From: Mucilaginibacter sp. dw_454 | GTDB lineage: Bacteria > Bacteroidota > Bacteroidia > Sphingobacteriales > Sphingobacteriaceae | Assembly (NCBI RefSeq): GCF_018449775.1 | Contig: NZ_JAAVVB010000001.1 | Span: 496,001 to 560,000, forward strand | Length of the DNA stretch: 64,000 nucleotides | Direction of reading: 5' to 3' | Part shown: positions 17,256-25,997 of the stretch, piece after piece | How the letters are laid out: every line of letters starts with the position of its first letter | How positions within the stretch are numbered: position 1 is the first letter of the stretch | Notes under the pieces: generated by a model | Seen by the model: the letters and a program-made list of their open reading frames with translations, nothing else | Told to the model about the DNA's origin: nothing | Database searches by the model: none | Made by a program: the position numbers and the translations under genes

Positions 17256-19991
17256 ATGAGCCTGGAAAAATATGTAGCGAAGCGTGATTTTACCAAAACT
17301 GCCGAACCCAAAGCAGGCAGGAGTAAAGACAAAGATCATTTAATGTTTGTGATACAAAAGCATGATGCCTCGCGCCTGCATTATGATTTCAGGCTGGAGA
17401 TGGATGGCGTGTTGAAGAGCTGGGCGGTACCCAAAGGCCCGTCGACCGACCCCAAGGTTAAACGCTTGGCCATGATGGTAGAAGATCATCCGTTTGACTA
17501 CGCCAATTTTGAAGGCATCATCCCGCAAGGCGAATATGGCGGTGGTACCGTGATTGTTTGGGATGAGGGTACCTATGAGCCAATTGAAGCAATAAAAGGC
17601 AAGAAAAAACAGGAAAAACACCTGTTACAGCAGCTTAAATCAGGCTCGGTTAAGATAAAGCTGCATGGCGAAAAGCTGCATGGCGAGTTTGCACTGGTGA
17701 AAACCCATGGCATGGGCGAGAACGGCTGGCTGCTGATTAAACATAACGACGACTTTGCATCAACCAAAGACATCACCAAAAAAGATAAGTCGATCCTGTC
17801 TGGCAAAACTATCGAGACCATGGAAAAGACCAGCGAAAAAGTCTGGCAGCATGGGCATGAAGAAGATGTAAAACCAGAAAAGCCAAAAAATAAAAAAAAA
17901 GCCCTGACGCATGAGGATGAAGCTGCGGATGAGCTAGGGAACACCCGGGATACAGCAAAAGATATTGATGTACGGGCTCTTCTGAAAGCCGCTCCAAAAT
18001 CTGCTGTCCCTAAAAATATCAAACCCATGAAAGCCACGTTGGTGGACGCGCCCTTTGACGACCCGGACTGGGTTTACGAGGTAAAATGGGACGGTTACCG
18101 TGCGCTCGCGATCGTCGACAAAAAAGGAGCGGAACTGATATCGCGCAATAATATTCCTTTCGATAAATATTATCCCATTAACCAAATTTTGAAGGATTGG
18201 CAAATCAACGCTGTTATTGACGGCGAGATCCTGGTATTGAATGATAAAGGGCTATCCGACTTTGGTGCATTGCAAAACTGGCGCAGCGAGGCAGATGGTA
18301 ACCTGGTTTATTATGTATTCGATATTTTATGGTATGAGGGTAAGAACCTGATGGACTTGCCATTGACTCAACGCCAGGCCATCTTGAAAGAAATCCTGCC
18401 AACTAATAACGATAGCGTACGCCAAAGCAAAGTATTCGCAGCTAATGGCATCGAGTTCTTTAAGGCGGCGGAGAAGATTGGTTTGGAGGGCATCATTGCT
18501 AAAAAAGGTAGCAGTGTATATACTTCGGATCTGCGCTCGAAAGAATGGCTCAAGATCAAAGTGCAGAGAAGGCAAGAGGTAATCATTGCCGGGTTTACCA
18601 AGAATGAGGGCACATCGAAATCGTTCAGCGCATTGATTTTGGGTGTTTATGATAGTAAGGTTTTGAAATACGTTGGTAAAGTAGGTACCGGTTTCTCAGA
18701 AAAGCTACAAAAAGAAATGATGGCCAGGTTTAAGCCATTAATCACTGATAAAGTGCCTTTCGATGTGGAGCCGGATGTAGATAAACCATCGCGTTTCCGC
18801 CCGCAAAGACTAGGCGCCAAGCCAACGTGGTTAAAACCCGAATTGGTAGCCGAGGTGGCATTTGCTGAGGTAACCAGCGACGGGGTATTCCGCCAGGCAT
18901 CGTTTAAAGGTTTACGAGAAGACAAAAAAGCAAAGGAGGTAATTTTGGAAACACCTAAGGATACCAAAGAAACAGTCGACGGCGTTGAAGATACAGCGAT
19001 CCCTAAAAAAACCACACACGCGGCTATTAAACCGCCGGCTGACAAGGACCGGAAAACGCTGCTCAACCCCAAAGACGAAACCCAGGTGCGCGAGATCTGC
19101 GGACATGAACTCAAATTTACCCATTTAAGCAAAGTTTACTGGCCCGAAGACGGTGTAACCAAGCGCGATATGTTTAATTACTATTATCGCATAGCTGAAT
19201 ATATTTTGCCGTATTTAAAGGACAGGCCAATGTCACTAAATCGTTTCCCGAATGGTATACACGGCTCAAGCTTTTACCAGAAAGACGTAAAAGGTAAAGC
19301 GCCCGATTGGATCACCAAAACTTTCCCATACACCAATGGCGATGGCGAACATAAAGAGTATTTGGTGGGGTCTGATGAATCTTACTTATTATGGATGGCC
19401 TCATTAGGCTGTATCGAGATGAATCCATGGTTCAGTCGCTATAAATCGCCGGATAACCCGGACTATTGTGTGATAGACCTTGATCCGGATAAAAATACTT
19501 TTGACCAGGTAATAGAAGCTGCGCTCGAAGTTAAAAAGGTGTTAGATGCGTTGGATGTGCCCAGCTACCCTAAGACCTCGGGTTCGACAGGTATGCATAT
19601 TTATATCCCCCTGGGGGCTAAGTACGATTATGATCAGTCGCAAATGTTTGCTAAGATCATTGTTTCGCTGGTGCACAAACAAATCCCCGATTATACCAGC
19701 CTGGAGCGTATGATTGCTAAACGCGAAGGTAAAATGTACCTTGATTTTTTGCAAAATCGCCCCGGCGCTACCATTGCCGGGCCGTATTCATTAAGGCCGA
19801 AAGTAGGTGCCACGGTATCTATGCCATTAACCTGGGACGAGGTAAAACCCGGCCTTACCATGAAGCATTTCACCATTTTTAACACTATTGACAGATTGAA
19901 AGAAACCGGAGATTTGTTTAAAGGCGTGTTGGATAAAGGCATAGACCTTGAAAAAACTATAAAAAAGGCCAAAAGTGTGTTTGGCAGCTAA
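17256..19991 (+). CDS. ligD: ATP-dependent DNA ligase D (phosphoesterase-ligase-polymerase)
   Basis: A 911-aa non-homologous end-joining ligase. The N-terminal 3'-phosphoesterase domain (about 25-165) shows HDASRLHYDFRLEMDG and GIIPQGEYGGGTVIVWD. A charged linker follows. The ATP-dependent ligase domain (about 250-560) carries the adenylated lysine K277 in VYEVKWDGYRAL and later EGIIAKK. The C-terminal AEP-type polymerase/primase domain (about 620-905) has LSKVYWPEDGVTKRDM, the metal-binding DLDP in YCVIDLDPDK and TSGSTGMHIYIPL. The order PE-Lig-Pol differs from the Pol-PE-Lig order of Mycobacterium. The usual partner Ku is not in this window. Confidence 0.97.
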   Translation: MSLEKYVAKRDFTKTAEPKAGRSKDKDHLMFVIQKHDASRLHYDFRLEMDGVLKSWAVPKGPSTDPKVKRLAMMVEDHPFDYANFEGIIPQGEYGGGTVIVWDEGTYEPIEAIKGKKKQEKHLLQQLKSGSVKIKLHGEKLHGEFALVKTHGMGENGWLLIKHNDDFASTKDITKKDKSILSGKTIETMEKTSEKVWQHGHEEDVKPEKPKNKKKALTHEDEAADELGNTRDTAKDIDVRALLKAAPKSAVPKNIKPMKATLVDAPFDDPDWVYEVKWDGYRALAIVDKKGAELISRNNIPFDKYYPINQILKDWQINAVIDGEILVLNDKGLSDFGALQNWRSEADGNLVYYVFDILWYEGKNLMDLPLTQRQAILKEILPTNNDSVRQSKVFAANGIEFFKAAEKIGLEGIIAKKGSSVYTSDLRSKEWLKIKVQRRQEVIIAGFTKNEGTSKSFSALILGVYDSKVLKYVGKVGTGFSEKLQKEMMARFKPLITDKVPFDVEPDVDKPSRFRPQRLGAKPTWLKPELVAEVAFAEVTSDGVFRQASFKGLREDKKAKEVILETPKDTKETVDGVEDTAIPKKTTHAAIKPPADKDRKTLLNPKDETQVREICGHELKFTHLSKVYWPEDGVTKRDMFNYYYRIAEYILPYLKDRPMSLNRFPNGIHGSSFYQKDVKGKAPDWITKTFPYTNGDGEHKEYLVGSDESYLLWMASLGCIEMNPWFSRYKSPDNPDYCVIDLDPDKNTFDQVIEAALEVKKVLDALDVPSYPKTSGSTGMHIYIPLGAKYDYDQSQMFAKIIVSLVHKQIPDYTSLERMIAKREGKMYLDFLQNRPGATIAGPYSLRPKVGATVSMPLTWDEVKPGLTMKHFTIFNTIDRLKETGDLFKGVLDKGIDLEKTIKKAKSVFGS

Positions 19992-20221
19992 GCCCAAAAC
20001 CATTTGCCAATTTATCCATTTATATAGCCAAAATACCTGGATTTACCTATGAATTTGGACGTTTTGGTTTGTTCAGTTTGTTCAGTTGTAAACCTAAAGG
20101 TTGTAGAAATGGTTCTCTTTATATATTTTTAAATCACTGCATCTGTTGTGGCTTTTTGATAACGTTCTCCCTTTTATGTTATGAATCGCCGGATGCTATT
20201 AGAGAGACATCTTACACCTAA

Positions 20222-22186
20222 TTGAATTTTGTGCTGAGCCAAAATATTGATCGTGTTGCTTTAAGTCATAGTTTTGACGAGAGGCTTTTTCGCTTACTGG
20301 TAGCGAGTATAAGTGACTATGCCGTATTTATGATAGACCCTAATGGTTATATCATGAGCTGGAACCAGGGTGCGCAAAACATACATGGCTATACCGAAGA
20401 CGAGGTTATAGGCCAGCATATTTCCATTTTTTATACTAATATCGACAACAAAAGCAACGAATTTGGTAAAAATCTGAATCTTGCACTTAAAAATGGTGTG
20501 CGCGAAATGCAAGGCTGGCGGGTGCGTAAAGACGGGTCGGTATTTTGGGCTAACGCTACATTTACTACCATTTATAACGATGCCGGCCATTTGGTGGGCT
20601 TCGCCAAAATAACCCGTGACATTACTGTTCAAAAAGAGAAAGATGAACAAAAAGAAGAGATCCACGCAGAGCTTGAGAAACAGATAGAGCAAACTTCAGA
20701 ACAGATAGCAGCCAATGAGATAAGGTTTAGAAAATTGATTGAAAACAGTCACGACGGCATCACCATGCTGGATAAAAACATGAACGTGGTTTTCAGAAGT
20801 AAGTCGGCAGAACGGATAAGCGGCTGGAGTAATGAAGACCGGCAGGGCCTTATAATTGATGATATGGTGCATCCGCAAGACAGGATAAAGGTCAAAAAAC
20901 TTTTAGCAGAAGTGATAGCAAAACCAAGCGAGCCTATTTTATCCAACTATCGCACTAAGCATAAAAAAGGGCACTATATCTGGGTTGAGGCAATGTTTAC
21001 CAATTGGCTGAACGATGGAAAGATCAAAGCCATCTTATGTAACTTCAGAGACATTACCGCACGCATTGAAAGCGAGGAAGTTGTTAATTCTAAAAATCAA
21101 CAGATCGAGAATATCTTAGAGAGCATTGCCGATGGTTTTATAGCGTTGGATAAAGATTTCTGCTATACTTACGCCAATAAACGCATAGGCGAAATGATAG
21201 GCCGAGATCCACAAGATCTGATTGGTAAATATATCTGGACCGAATTTGCCGACGCGGTAAACTCGCCCACGTATAAGGCTTTAAACAGGGCTGCATCTAA
21301 AAAAGAATATATCTGTAATGAAGATTATTATGAGCCGCTTAACCTTTGGCATGAAAATCATATTTACCCAATGCCTGATGGTGGTTTAACCGTTTTTATT
21401 CGTGATATATCTGTCCGCAAAAAGGCCGACCTGCAAATTAAGCAACTTAATGAAAATCTGGAAAAAAAGGTAGTTGAACGCACTGTACAGTTAGAAGCGG
21501 CCAACCAGGAACTGGAATCATTTTCTTATTCCGTTTCGCATGATTTACGGGCGCCGCTGCGCGCTGTAAATGGTTATGCCATGATGCTTAAAGAGGAGTT
21601 TGAAAATGAACTGGGCGATGAAGGTAACCGGGTAATTAACACCATAACCCAAAATGCGCGCCTGATGGGTCAGTTGATTGACGATCTGCTGGCTTTCTCG
21701 CGCATGAGCCGTAAAGAAATGGTAGCCATCAGGGTGGATATGGATGCGCTGGTTAAAGTTTGCATTCGTGAGATTATTCAAAATCAGCCGCTGCTTCCCG
21801 AAATTATCATCCATAAGTTACCGCCAACCCGCGGCGATGTTAATTTGTTAAGACAGGTATTGCTCAATCTTATAGGTAATGCTGTGAAATATAGCTCGAA
21901 GTCTGAACATCCGGTAATTGAAATAGGTAGTATTAAGGACGACAACAAGCGCATTTATTATGTGAAAGATAATGGTGTTGGTTTTGATATGAAATACAGC
22001 AACAAGCTCTTCGGTGTGTTTCAGCGCCTGCACAGCGCGCAGGAATTTGAAGGTACAGGCGTAGGCCTGGCATTGGCAAAGCGTATCATTAACAAGCATG
22101 GCGGCAACATTTGGGCCGAATCTATTCAGGGACACGGCGCTACATTTTACTTTAGCACGCCTATAAAAATGAATAAGGATGAGTAA
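20222..22186 (+). CDS. Soluble PAS-PAS-PAS sensor histidine kinase
   Basis: A 654-aa cytosolic kinase with no membrane segment. Three PAS domains lie at about 20-140 ([20 protein letters not shown]), 165-285 ([18 protein letters not shown]) and 290-400 ([14 protein letters not shown]), joined by coiled coils. The HisKA phosphoacceptor is H440 in [15 protein letters not shown]. The ATPase domain shows [21 protein letters not shown] and [16 protein letters not shown] stop directly precedes the frame and there is no upstream ATG, so the start must be TTG 20222 or GTG 20231. It overlaps the response regulator by 8 nt, which suggests translational coupling and a cognate pair. Confidence 0.92.
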   Translation: MNFVLSQNIDRVALSHSFDERLFRLLVASISDYAVFMIDPNGYIMSWNQGAQNIHGYTEDEVIGQHISIFYTNIDNKSNEFGKNLNLALKNGVREMQGWRVRKDGSVFWANATFTTIYNDAGHLVGFAKITRDITVQKEKDEQKEEIHAELEKQIEQTSEQIAANEIRFRKLIENSHDGITMLDKNMNVVFRSKSAERISGWSNEDRQGLIIDDMVHPQDRIKVKKLLAEVIAKPSEPILSNYRTKHKKGHYIWVEAMFTNWLNDGKIKAILCNFRDITARIESEEVVNSKNQQIENILESIADGFIALDKDFCYTYANKRIGEMIGRDPQDLIGKYIWTEFADAVNSPTYKALNRAASKKEYICNEDYYEPLNLWHENHIYPMPDGGLTVFIRDISVRKKADLQIKQLNENLEKKVVERTVQLEAANQELESFSYSVSHDLRAPLRAVNGYAMMLKEEFENELGDEGNRVINTITQNARLMGQLIDDLLAFSRMSRKEMVAIRVDMDALVKVCIREIIQNQPLLPEIIIHKLPPTRGDVNLLRQVLLNLIGNAVKYSSKSEHPVIEIGSIKDDNKRIYYVKDNGVGFDMKYSNKLFGVFQRLHSAQEFEGTGVGLALAKRIINKHGGNIWAESIQGHGATFYFSTPIKMNKDE

Positions 22187-22619
22187 CAACGAAGTAGAGA
22201 TTTTACTGGTAGAGGATAATATAAATGACGCTGAACTTACCATTCGCGCTTTAAACAAAGTAAACCTGGCTAATAACCTGGTGCATGTAAAAGACGGAGA
22301 AGAAGCGCTGGATTTCATTTTCGGCAAAGGCGTCTTTGCTGACCGCGATACGTATTGCCGGCCAAAAGTTATTTTACTGGATATAAAAATGCCTAAGGTA
22401 GATGGTATAGAGGTACTGCGCCAGATCAAATCAAACGAAGCGACTAAAACTATCCCGGTAGTGATCATGACATCGTCGCGCGAGGAGCAGGATATTATAA
22501 CAAGTTACAAGCTGGGTGTAAATAGCTATGTGGTAAAGCCCGTTAATTTTGAGGCCTTTGCTAAAGCCATCTCTGACCTGGGTTTGTATTGGTTAATTAT
22601 TAACCAACCACCCATATAG
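22179..22619 (+). CDS. Single-domain response regulator (Rcp1-like)
   Basis: A 146-aa stand-alone receiver with no output domain. The acidic pocket is in [13 protein letters not shown], the phosphoacceptor is D68 in [13 protein letters not shown], and the conserved Thr and Lys are in VVIMTSSRE and YVVKPVNF. The insertion around [15 protein letters not shown] is typical of Rcp1-type regulators, which are the partners of phytochrome-like kinases. It lies between two kinases and overlaps the first one. It probably shuttles phosphate within the cluster. Confidence 0.94.
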   Translation: MSNNEVEILLVEDNINDAELTIRALNKVNLANNLVHVKDGEEALDFIFGKGVFADRDTYCRPKVILLDIKMPKVDGIEVLRQIKSNEATKTIPVVIMTSSREEQDIITSYKLGVNSYVVKPVNFEAFAKAISDLGLYWLIINQPPI

Positions 22620-22633
22620 CATCAGGACGCAAA

Positions 22634-24925
22634 GTGAGTGACGATAAATTAAAAATATTACACCTTGAGGACATGCCAACCGATGCCGAGTTGGTAGATA
22701 TGACGCTGAGAAAGTCTAAGCTGATATTTGAAAAAATAGTTGTTGATAACAGGGTCGATTACACTCGGGCTATTAACGAATATAAGCCAGATATTGTACT
22801 GTCTGACCATTCTTTACCCCAATTTGATTCTATCGAAGCTTTTGCCATACTGAAAAAAAGCGGATTGAACGTGCCATTCATCTTGATCACAGCTACCATA
22901 TCAGAAGAGTTTGCCGTTGAAATTATGAAAAATGGCGCTGCCGATTATGTGTTGAAAGACCGTATGCAGCGCCTGCCGAATGCCATTGAAAACGCATTAC
23001 AGACATCCAGGCTTGAAGCCGAACGCGAAAAATACATGAAGGAGGTGATAGCGAACGAGGCGCTATTGCGTGAGGCCGAGAACATTGCCAATATTGGTAG
23101 TCTGGATATCGATATGATAACCCAGGCTGCACAGTGGTCGCCCGGGTTATACCACATTTTGGGTTTTGAGCCGGGGGAGATTGAACCCTCATTCAGTAAT
23201 TTTCTTAATCAGGTGCATCTGGATGATGCCGCTCGAATTAAGCAGGAAATGGATGAGGCCTTAGCGTATGCAGATTCTGTTAGCCTTGATTTTAAAATCA
23301 AAACCCACAAAGCCGACTCCGTTAAATACCTGCATGCTAAGTTGCTGATTAATAGAGGTAATAATAGTAAGCCAATTCACATAAAAGGCTTTACCCAGGA
23401 TATTACCGAACAAAAACTTGCCGAACAAAAAATACAGGAAGCGTCAGAGACACAGGCCACTATTTTAAATGCCCTGCCACCAAATATTGTACTCATTAAC
23501 GAGAAAGGGAAGATCATTGCCGTTAATGATTCCTGGAAAAAACTGGCGCTGTTTAATAACCTGGGAATTCCGAATTATGGTTTGGGTTATAGCTATCTGG
23601 CCATATCAGAAACAGCTACAGGTATTGACAAAGCCACCAGCAGCAAAATCGAAGCAGGTATCCGGGAAGTGATCAAGGGAAACGAAAAGGAATTTGTGAT
23701 GGAATATGTTTCGTTGGGTGGTAAGGAATGGTATATGATGGTTGTTGCGCCTCTACATGATCGAACTCAAAAAGGTGCAGTAATTTTGCATACAAATATC
23801 ACCGATAGAAAAGTGGCAGAAGCGTTATTGCAAAAATCAGAAGCCAACCTGCGCTCGGTGTTCGAAAATATTGATTTGTCTATTATCCTGTTTGATATGG
23901 ACCTGAAGGTGGTTTCCTGCAACAGTAGCGCCAGCGAAGCCATGATTAAACACTTTAATAAACCCTTAAAGGTTGGTAAGCCTGTCATTAATTATTTCCC
24001 TGCAGATAGGCGCCAGTCTATCCGCAAAGCTATTGCGCTGGTTAAGGAGCATAAAATCGCCTCGTACGAGACCAGTTTTGCCTTACCCAATGGCGATTGC
24101 GAATGGTATGATATTAAATGGGTGGGAGTAACTAACAGGCAGAACGAAATTGTAGGGATGATCCTTACCTTTAAAAATATCACGGAAAAGAAAAATCGCG
24201 AGTCGGAGCGCGAAAATATGACTGCCGACCTGGCTCAACGTAATAAAGACCTGGAGCAGTTTACTTATATCATATCGCACAACTTGCGTGCACCGGTAGC
24301 CAATATCCAGGGGCTTGCGGCGCTATTGGGCGATATGGAACCGGGCATGCCTGATAGCAATGATATGCTGGAGGCGCTTGCCTTGTCGGTAAACAACCTG
24401 GATAAGGTTATTCTTGATCTAAACCAAATACTGCAGGTACGCAGCCAGGTGAATGACCAGATAGAACAAGTTTCATTGTCTGCATTGTTAAATGAAATAA
24501 AGGCCGGCATTAGTCAAATGATCGCCAAAAATAAAGTGACTATCACCGGTAATTTTAACATTGATGACCTTTATATCCTGAAAAGCTATCTATACAGTAT
24601 TTTACAAAATTTGGTGATAAACAGCATCAAGTATCGCCGGGACGATGTTAGCCCGATTATCAATATCGCCAGCAAAATATTGGGCGACAAAATTATTGTT
24701 ACAGTAAAAGACAACGGCAAGGGCATCGATCTGCATAAATACGGCACACACCTGTTTGGTTTATATAAACGTTTTGACTGGAGTGTAGAAGGTAAGGGAG
24801 TTGGCCTGTTTATGGTAAAAATGCAAATAGAGAGCCTGGGTGGTTCTATCAACGTAAATAGCAATCTTAATGTTGGTACCGAGTTTACACTTGAATTCCC
24901 GATGATCACACAACCACCTGACTAA
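22634..24925 (+). CDS. Receiver-PAS-histidine kinase (receiver at the N-terminus)
   Basis: A 763-aa protein starting at GTG 22634, 14 bp after the response regulator. The N-terminal receiver (about 5-125) has LHLEDMPTDAEL, the phosphoacceptor D58 in VLSDHSLPQ and the conserved Lys in DYVLKDR. Three PAS-like sensor domains follow (about 140-260, 275-395 and 405-525). The phosphoacceptor H549 is in YIISHNLRAPVANIQG, the HNLRAP form common in Bacteroidota. The ATPase domain shows VINSIKYRRDD, VKDNGKGIDL and GKGVGLFMVK. Its receiver could be phosphorylated by the upstream kinase, which would make this the second stage of a relay. No DNA-binding output gene is in the cluster. Confidence 0.92.
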   Translation: MSDDKLKILHLEDMPTDAELVDMTLRKSKLIFEKIVVDNRVDYTRAINEYKPDIVLSDHSLPQFDSIEAFAILKKSGLNVPFILITATISEEFAVEIMKNGAADYVLKDRMQRLPNAIENALQTSRLEAEREKYMKEVIANEALLREAENIANIGSLDIDMITQAAQWSPGLYHILGFEPGEIEPSFSNFLNQVHLDDAARIKQEMDEALAYADSVSLDFKIKTHKADSVKYLHAKLLINRGNNSKPIHIKGFTQDITEQKLAEQKIQEASETQATILNALPPNIVLINEKGKIIAVNDSWKKLALFNNLGIPNYGLGYSYLAISETATGIDKATSSKIEAGIREVIKGNEKEFVMEYVSLGGKEWYMMVVAPLHDRTQKGAVILHTNITDRKVAEALLQKSEANLRSVFENIDLSIILFDMDLKVVSCNSSASEAMIKHFNKPLKVGKPVINYFPADRRQSIRKAIALVKEHKIASYETSFALPNGDCEWYDIKWVGVTNRQNEIVGMILTFKNITEKKNRESERENMTADLAQRNKDLEQFTYIISHNLRAPVANIQGLAALLGDMEPGMPDSNDMLEALALSVNNLDKVILDLNQILQVRSQVNDQIEQVSLSALLNEIKAGISQMIAKNKVTITGNFNIDDLYILKSYLYSILQNLVINSIKYRRDDVSPIINIASKILGDKIIVTVKDNGKGIDLHKYGTHLFGLYKRFDWSVEGKGVGLFMVKMQIESLGGSINVNSNLNVGTEFTLEFPMITQPPD

Positions 24926-24938
24926 TAAGCCTCCTTGC

Positions 24939-25021
24939 ATTACGAATTTTTCGTAATATGTTAAAATGTGTTAAATTATCTACGAATATTTCGTAGATTG
25001 ATTGCCAATTAGCTACATTTG
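24939..25021 (+). promoter_or_regulatory. Twin palindromic operators and promoter of the GLPGLI operon
   Basis: Two related palindromes lie 20 bp apart: 24939-24957 (ATTACGAA, 3-nt centre, complement) and 24978-24998 (ATCTACGAA, 3-nt centre, complement). Both have the core TACGAA-N3-TTCGTA. A -7 box TACATTTG follows at 25014-25021, so the second palindrome covers the expected -33 region. This is the layout of a repressed promoter. The repressor is not encoded nearby. Confidence 0.65.
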
Positions 25022-25064
25022 TTCAGCATCAATAGTTACTGAACTTTTAACACTAATCACAATC

Positions 25065-25997
25065 ATGAAAAAGGCAACGCTTATTTTAACACTGCTATTG
25101 CCGGTATTTGCCGCATTGGCCCAACAGGCAGATACCGCTAAACTAATTGTACATTTTAAATTTTCGCACCTGCGTGATACCACGCAGCGCGACAAACCCT
25201 ATACCGAAAACATGGTGTTGTTTGCCGGGCAGAACGCCAGCGTTTACAAAAGCTATGACCGTAAGTTACAGCAGGCCATGATGCGTAAACAAATTGAAGA
25301 GCAGGCTGCACAGCAGAAAGGTTCTGGTAATATGCGGTTTAGCATTACCAGCCGTGCGCCGACCAGCAGCACAGAATATTATCAGTTTCCGGCTCAAAAT
25401 AAATTGATTACCAAGGAGCGGCTAATTACGCCATATCTTATTGAAGACAAAATGCCGGCTATTAATTGGGCCATCAGCAGTGATACACTGACCATTGGCG
25501 GCGTACATTGCCAAAAGGCGACAACGCATTTTAAAGGCCGCGATTATACGGCCTGGTTTAGCCCTGATCTACCTTTTCATACAGGCCCCTGGAAGTTGAA
25601 TGGTTTACCTGGTTTGATTGTGGAGGCTTATGATAAGAACAAAGAAGTGGTCTTTAAATTTGACAGTATGGAGGAGGCAACCCCGCAAATTAAAACAGTT
25701 ACCACAGATGCGGGTCCAACGATCAAGTTGATAGGTATGGATGACGATAGCACCGACCCCAACGTAATTGCTATACCAGCCGATGCTGTAAGAACCACTC
25801 AAAAAGAGTTTGAAAAACTTCGCGAGGCCATGCGTAAAGATCCACAAGCCTTTGGCAAAGCTGTAGGAAACGGCATGGGCGGCGCTTCTTTTGGTTCGTC
25901 GGGGGGCGGTGCGCCGGGTTCGGGTCCTAAAGTACAGGTAATGATGGGGCCGCAAGCTGTGATTAACAATCCTTTGGAACTACCAGAAAAACCATGA
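25065..25997 (+). CDS. GLPGLI-family exported protein
   Basis: 310 aa from ATG 25065; a longer frame to 25002 runs through the promoter and is rejected. The signal peptide ends near FAALAQQ. The diagnostic motif is in GPWKLNGLPGLIVEAYDKNK. The C-terminus is rich in Gly and Ser (GGASFGSSGGGAPGSG). The family is restricted to Bacteroidota and its function is unknown; it is commonly found next to a TonB-receptor-like protein, as here. Its stop overlaps the next start by 4 nt (ATGA), so the pair is translationally coupled. Confidence 0.9.
   Translation: MKKATLILTLLLPVFAALAQQADTAKLIVHFKFSHLRDTTQRDKPYTENMVLFAGQNASVYKSYDRKLQQAMMRKQIEEQAAQQKGSGNMRFSITSRAPTSSTEYYQFPAQNKLITKERLITPYLIEDKMPAINWAISSDTLTIGGVHCQKATTHFKGRDYTAWFSPDLPFHTGPWKLNGLPGLIVEAYDKNKEVVFKFDSMEEATPQIKTVTTDAGPTIKLIGMDDDSTDPNVIAIPADAVRTTQKEFEKLREAMRKDPQAFGKAVGNGMGGASFGSSGGGAPGSGPKVQVMMGPQAVINNPLELPEKP

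Noticed and set aside
17573..18037. 154-codon frame on the minus strand
   Set aside because: Antisense to the linker and ligase domain of LigD; composition is that of a reversed Lys-rich linker.
19992..20221. Tandem TTGTTCAG words between ligD and the kinase
   Set aside because: Only two copies of a short word; no wider structure or regulatory signal could be supported.
21848..22468. 206-codon frame on the minus strand
   Set aside because: Antisense to the kinase ATPase domain and the response regulator, both of which are clearly real.
25002..25064. Longer N-terminus for the GLPGLI protein
   Set aside because: It would read through the -7 box and place the signal peptide internally.
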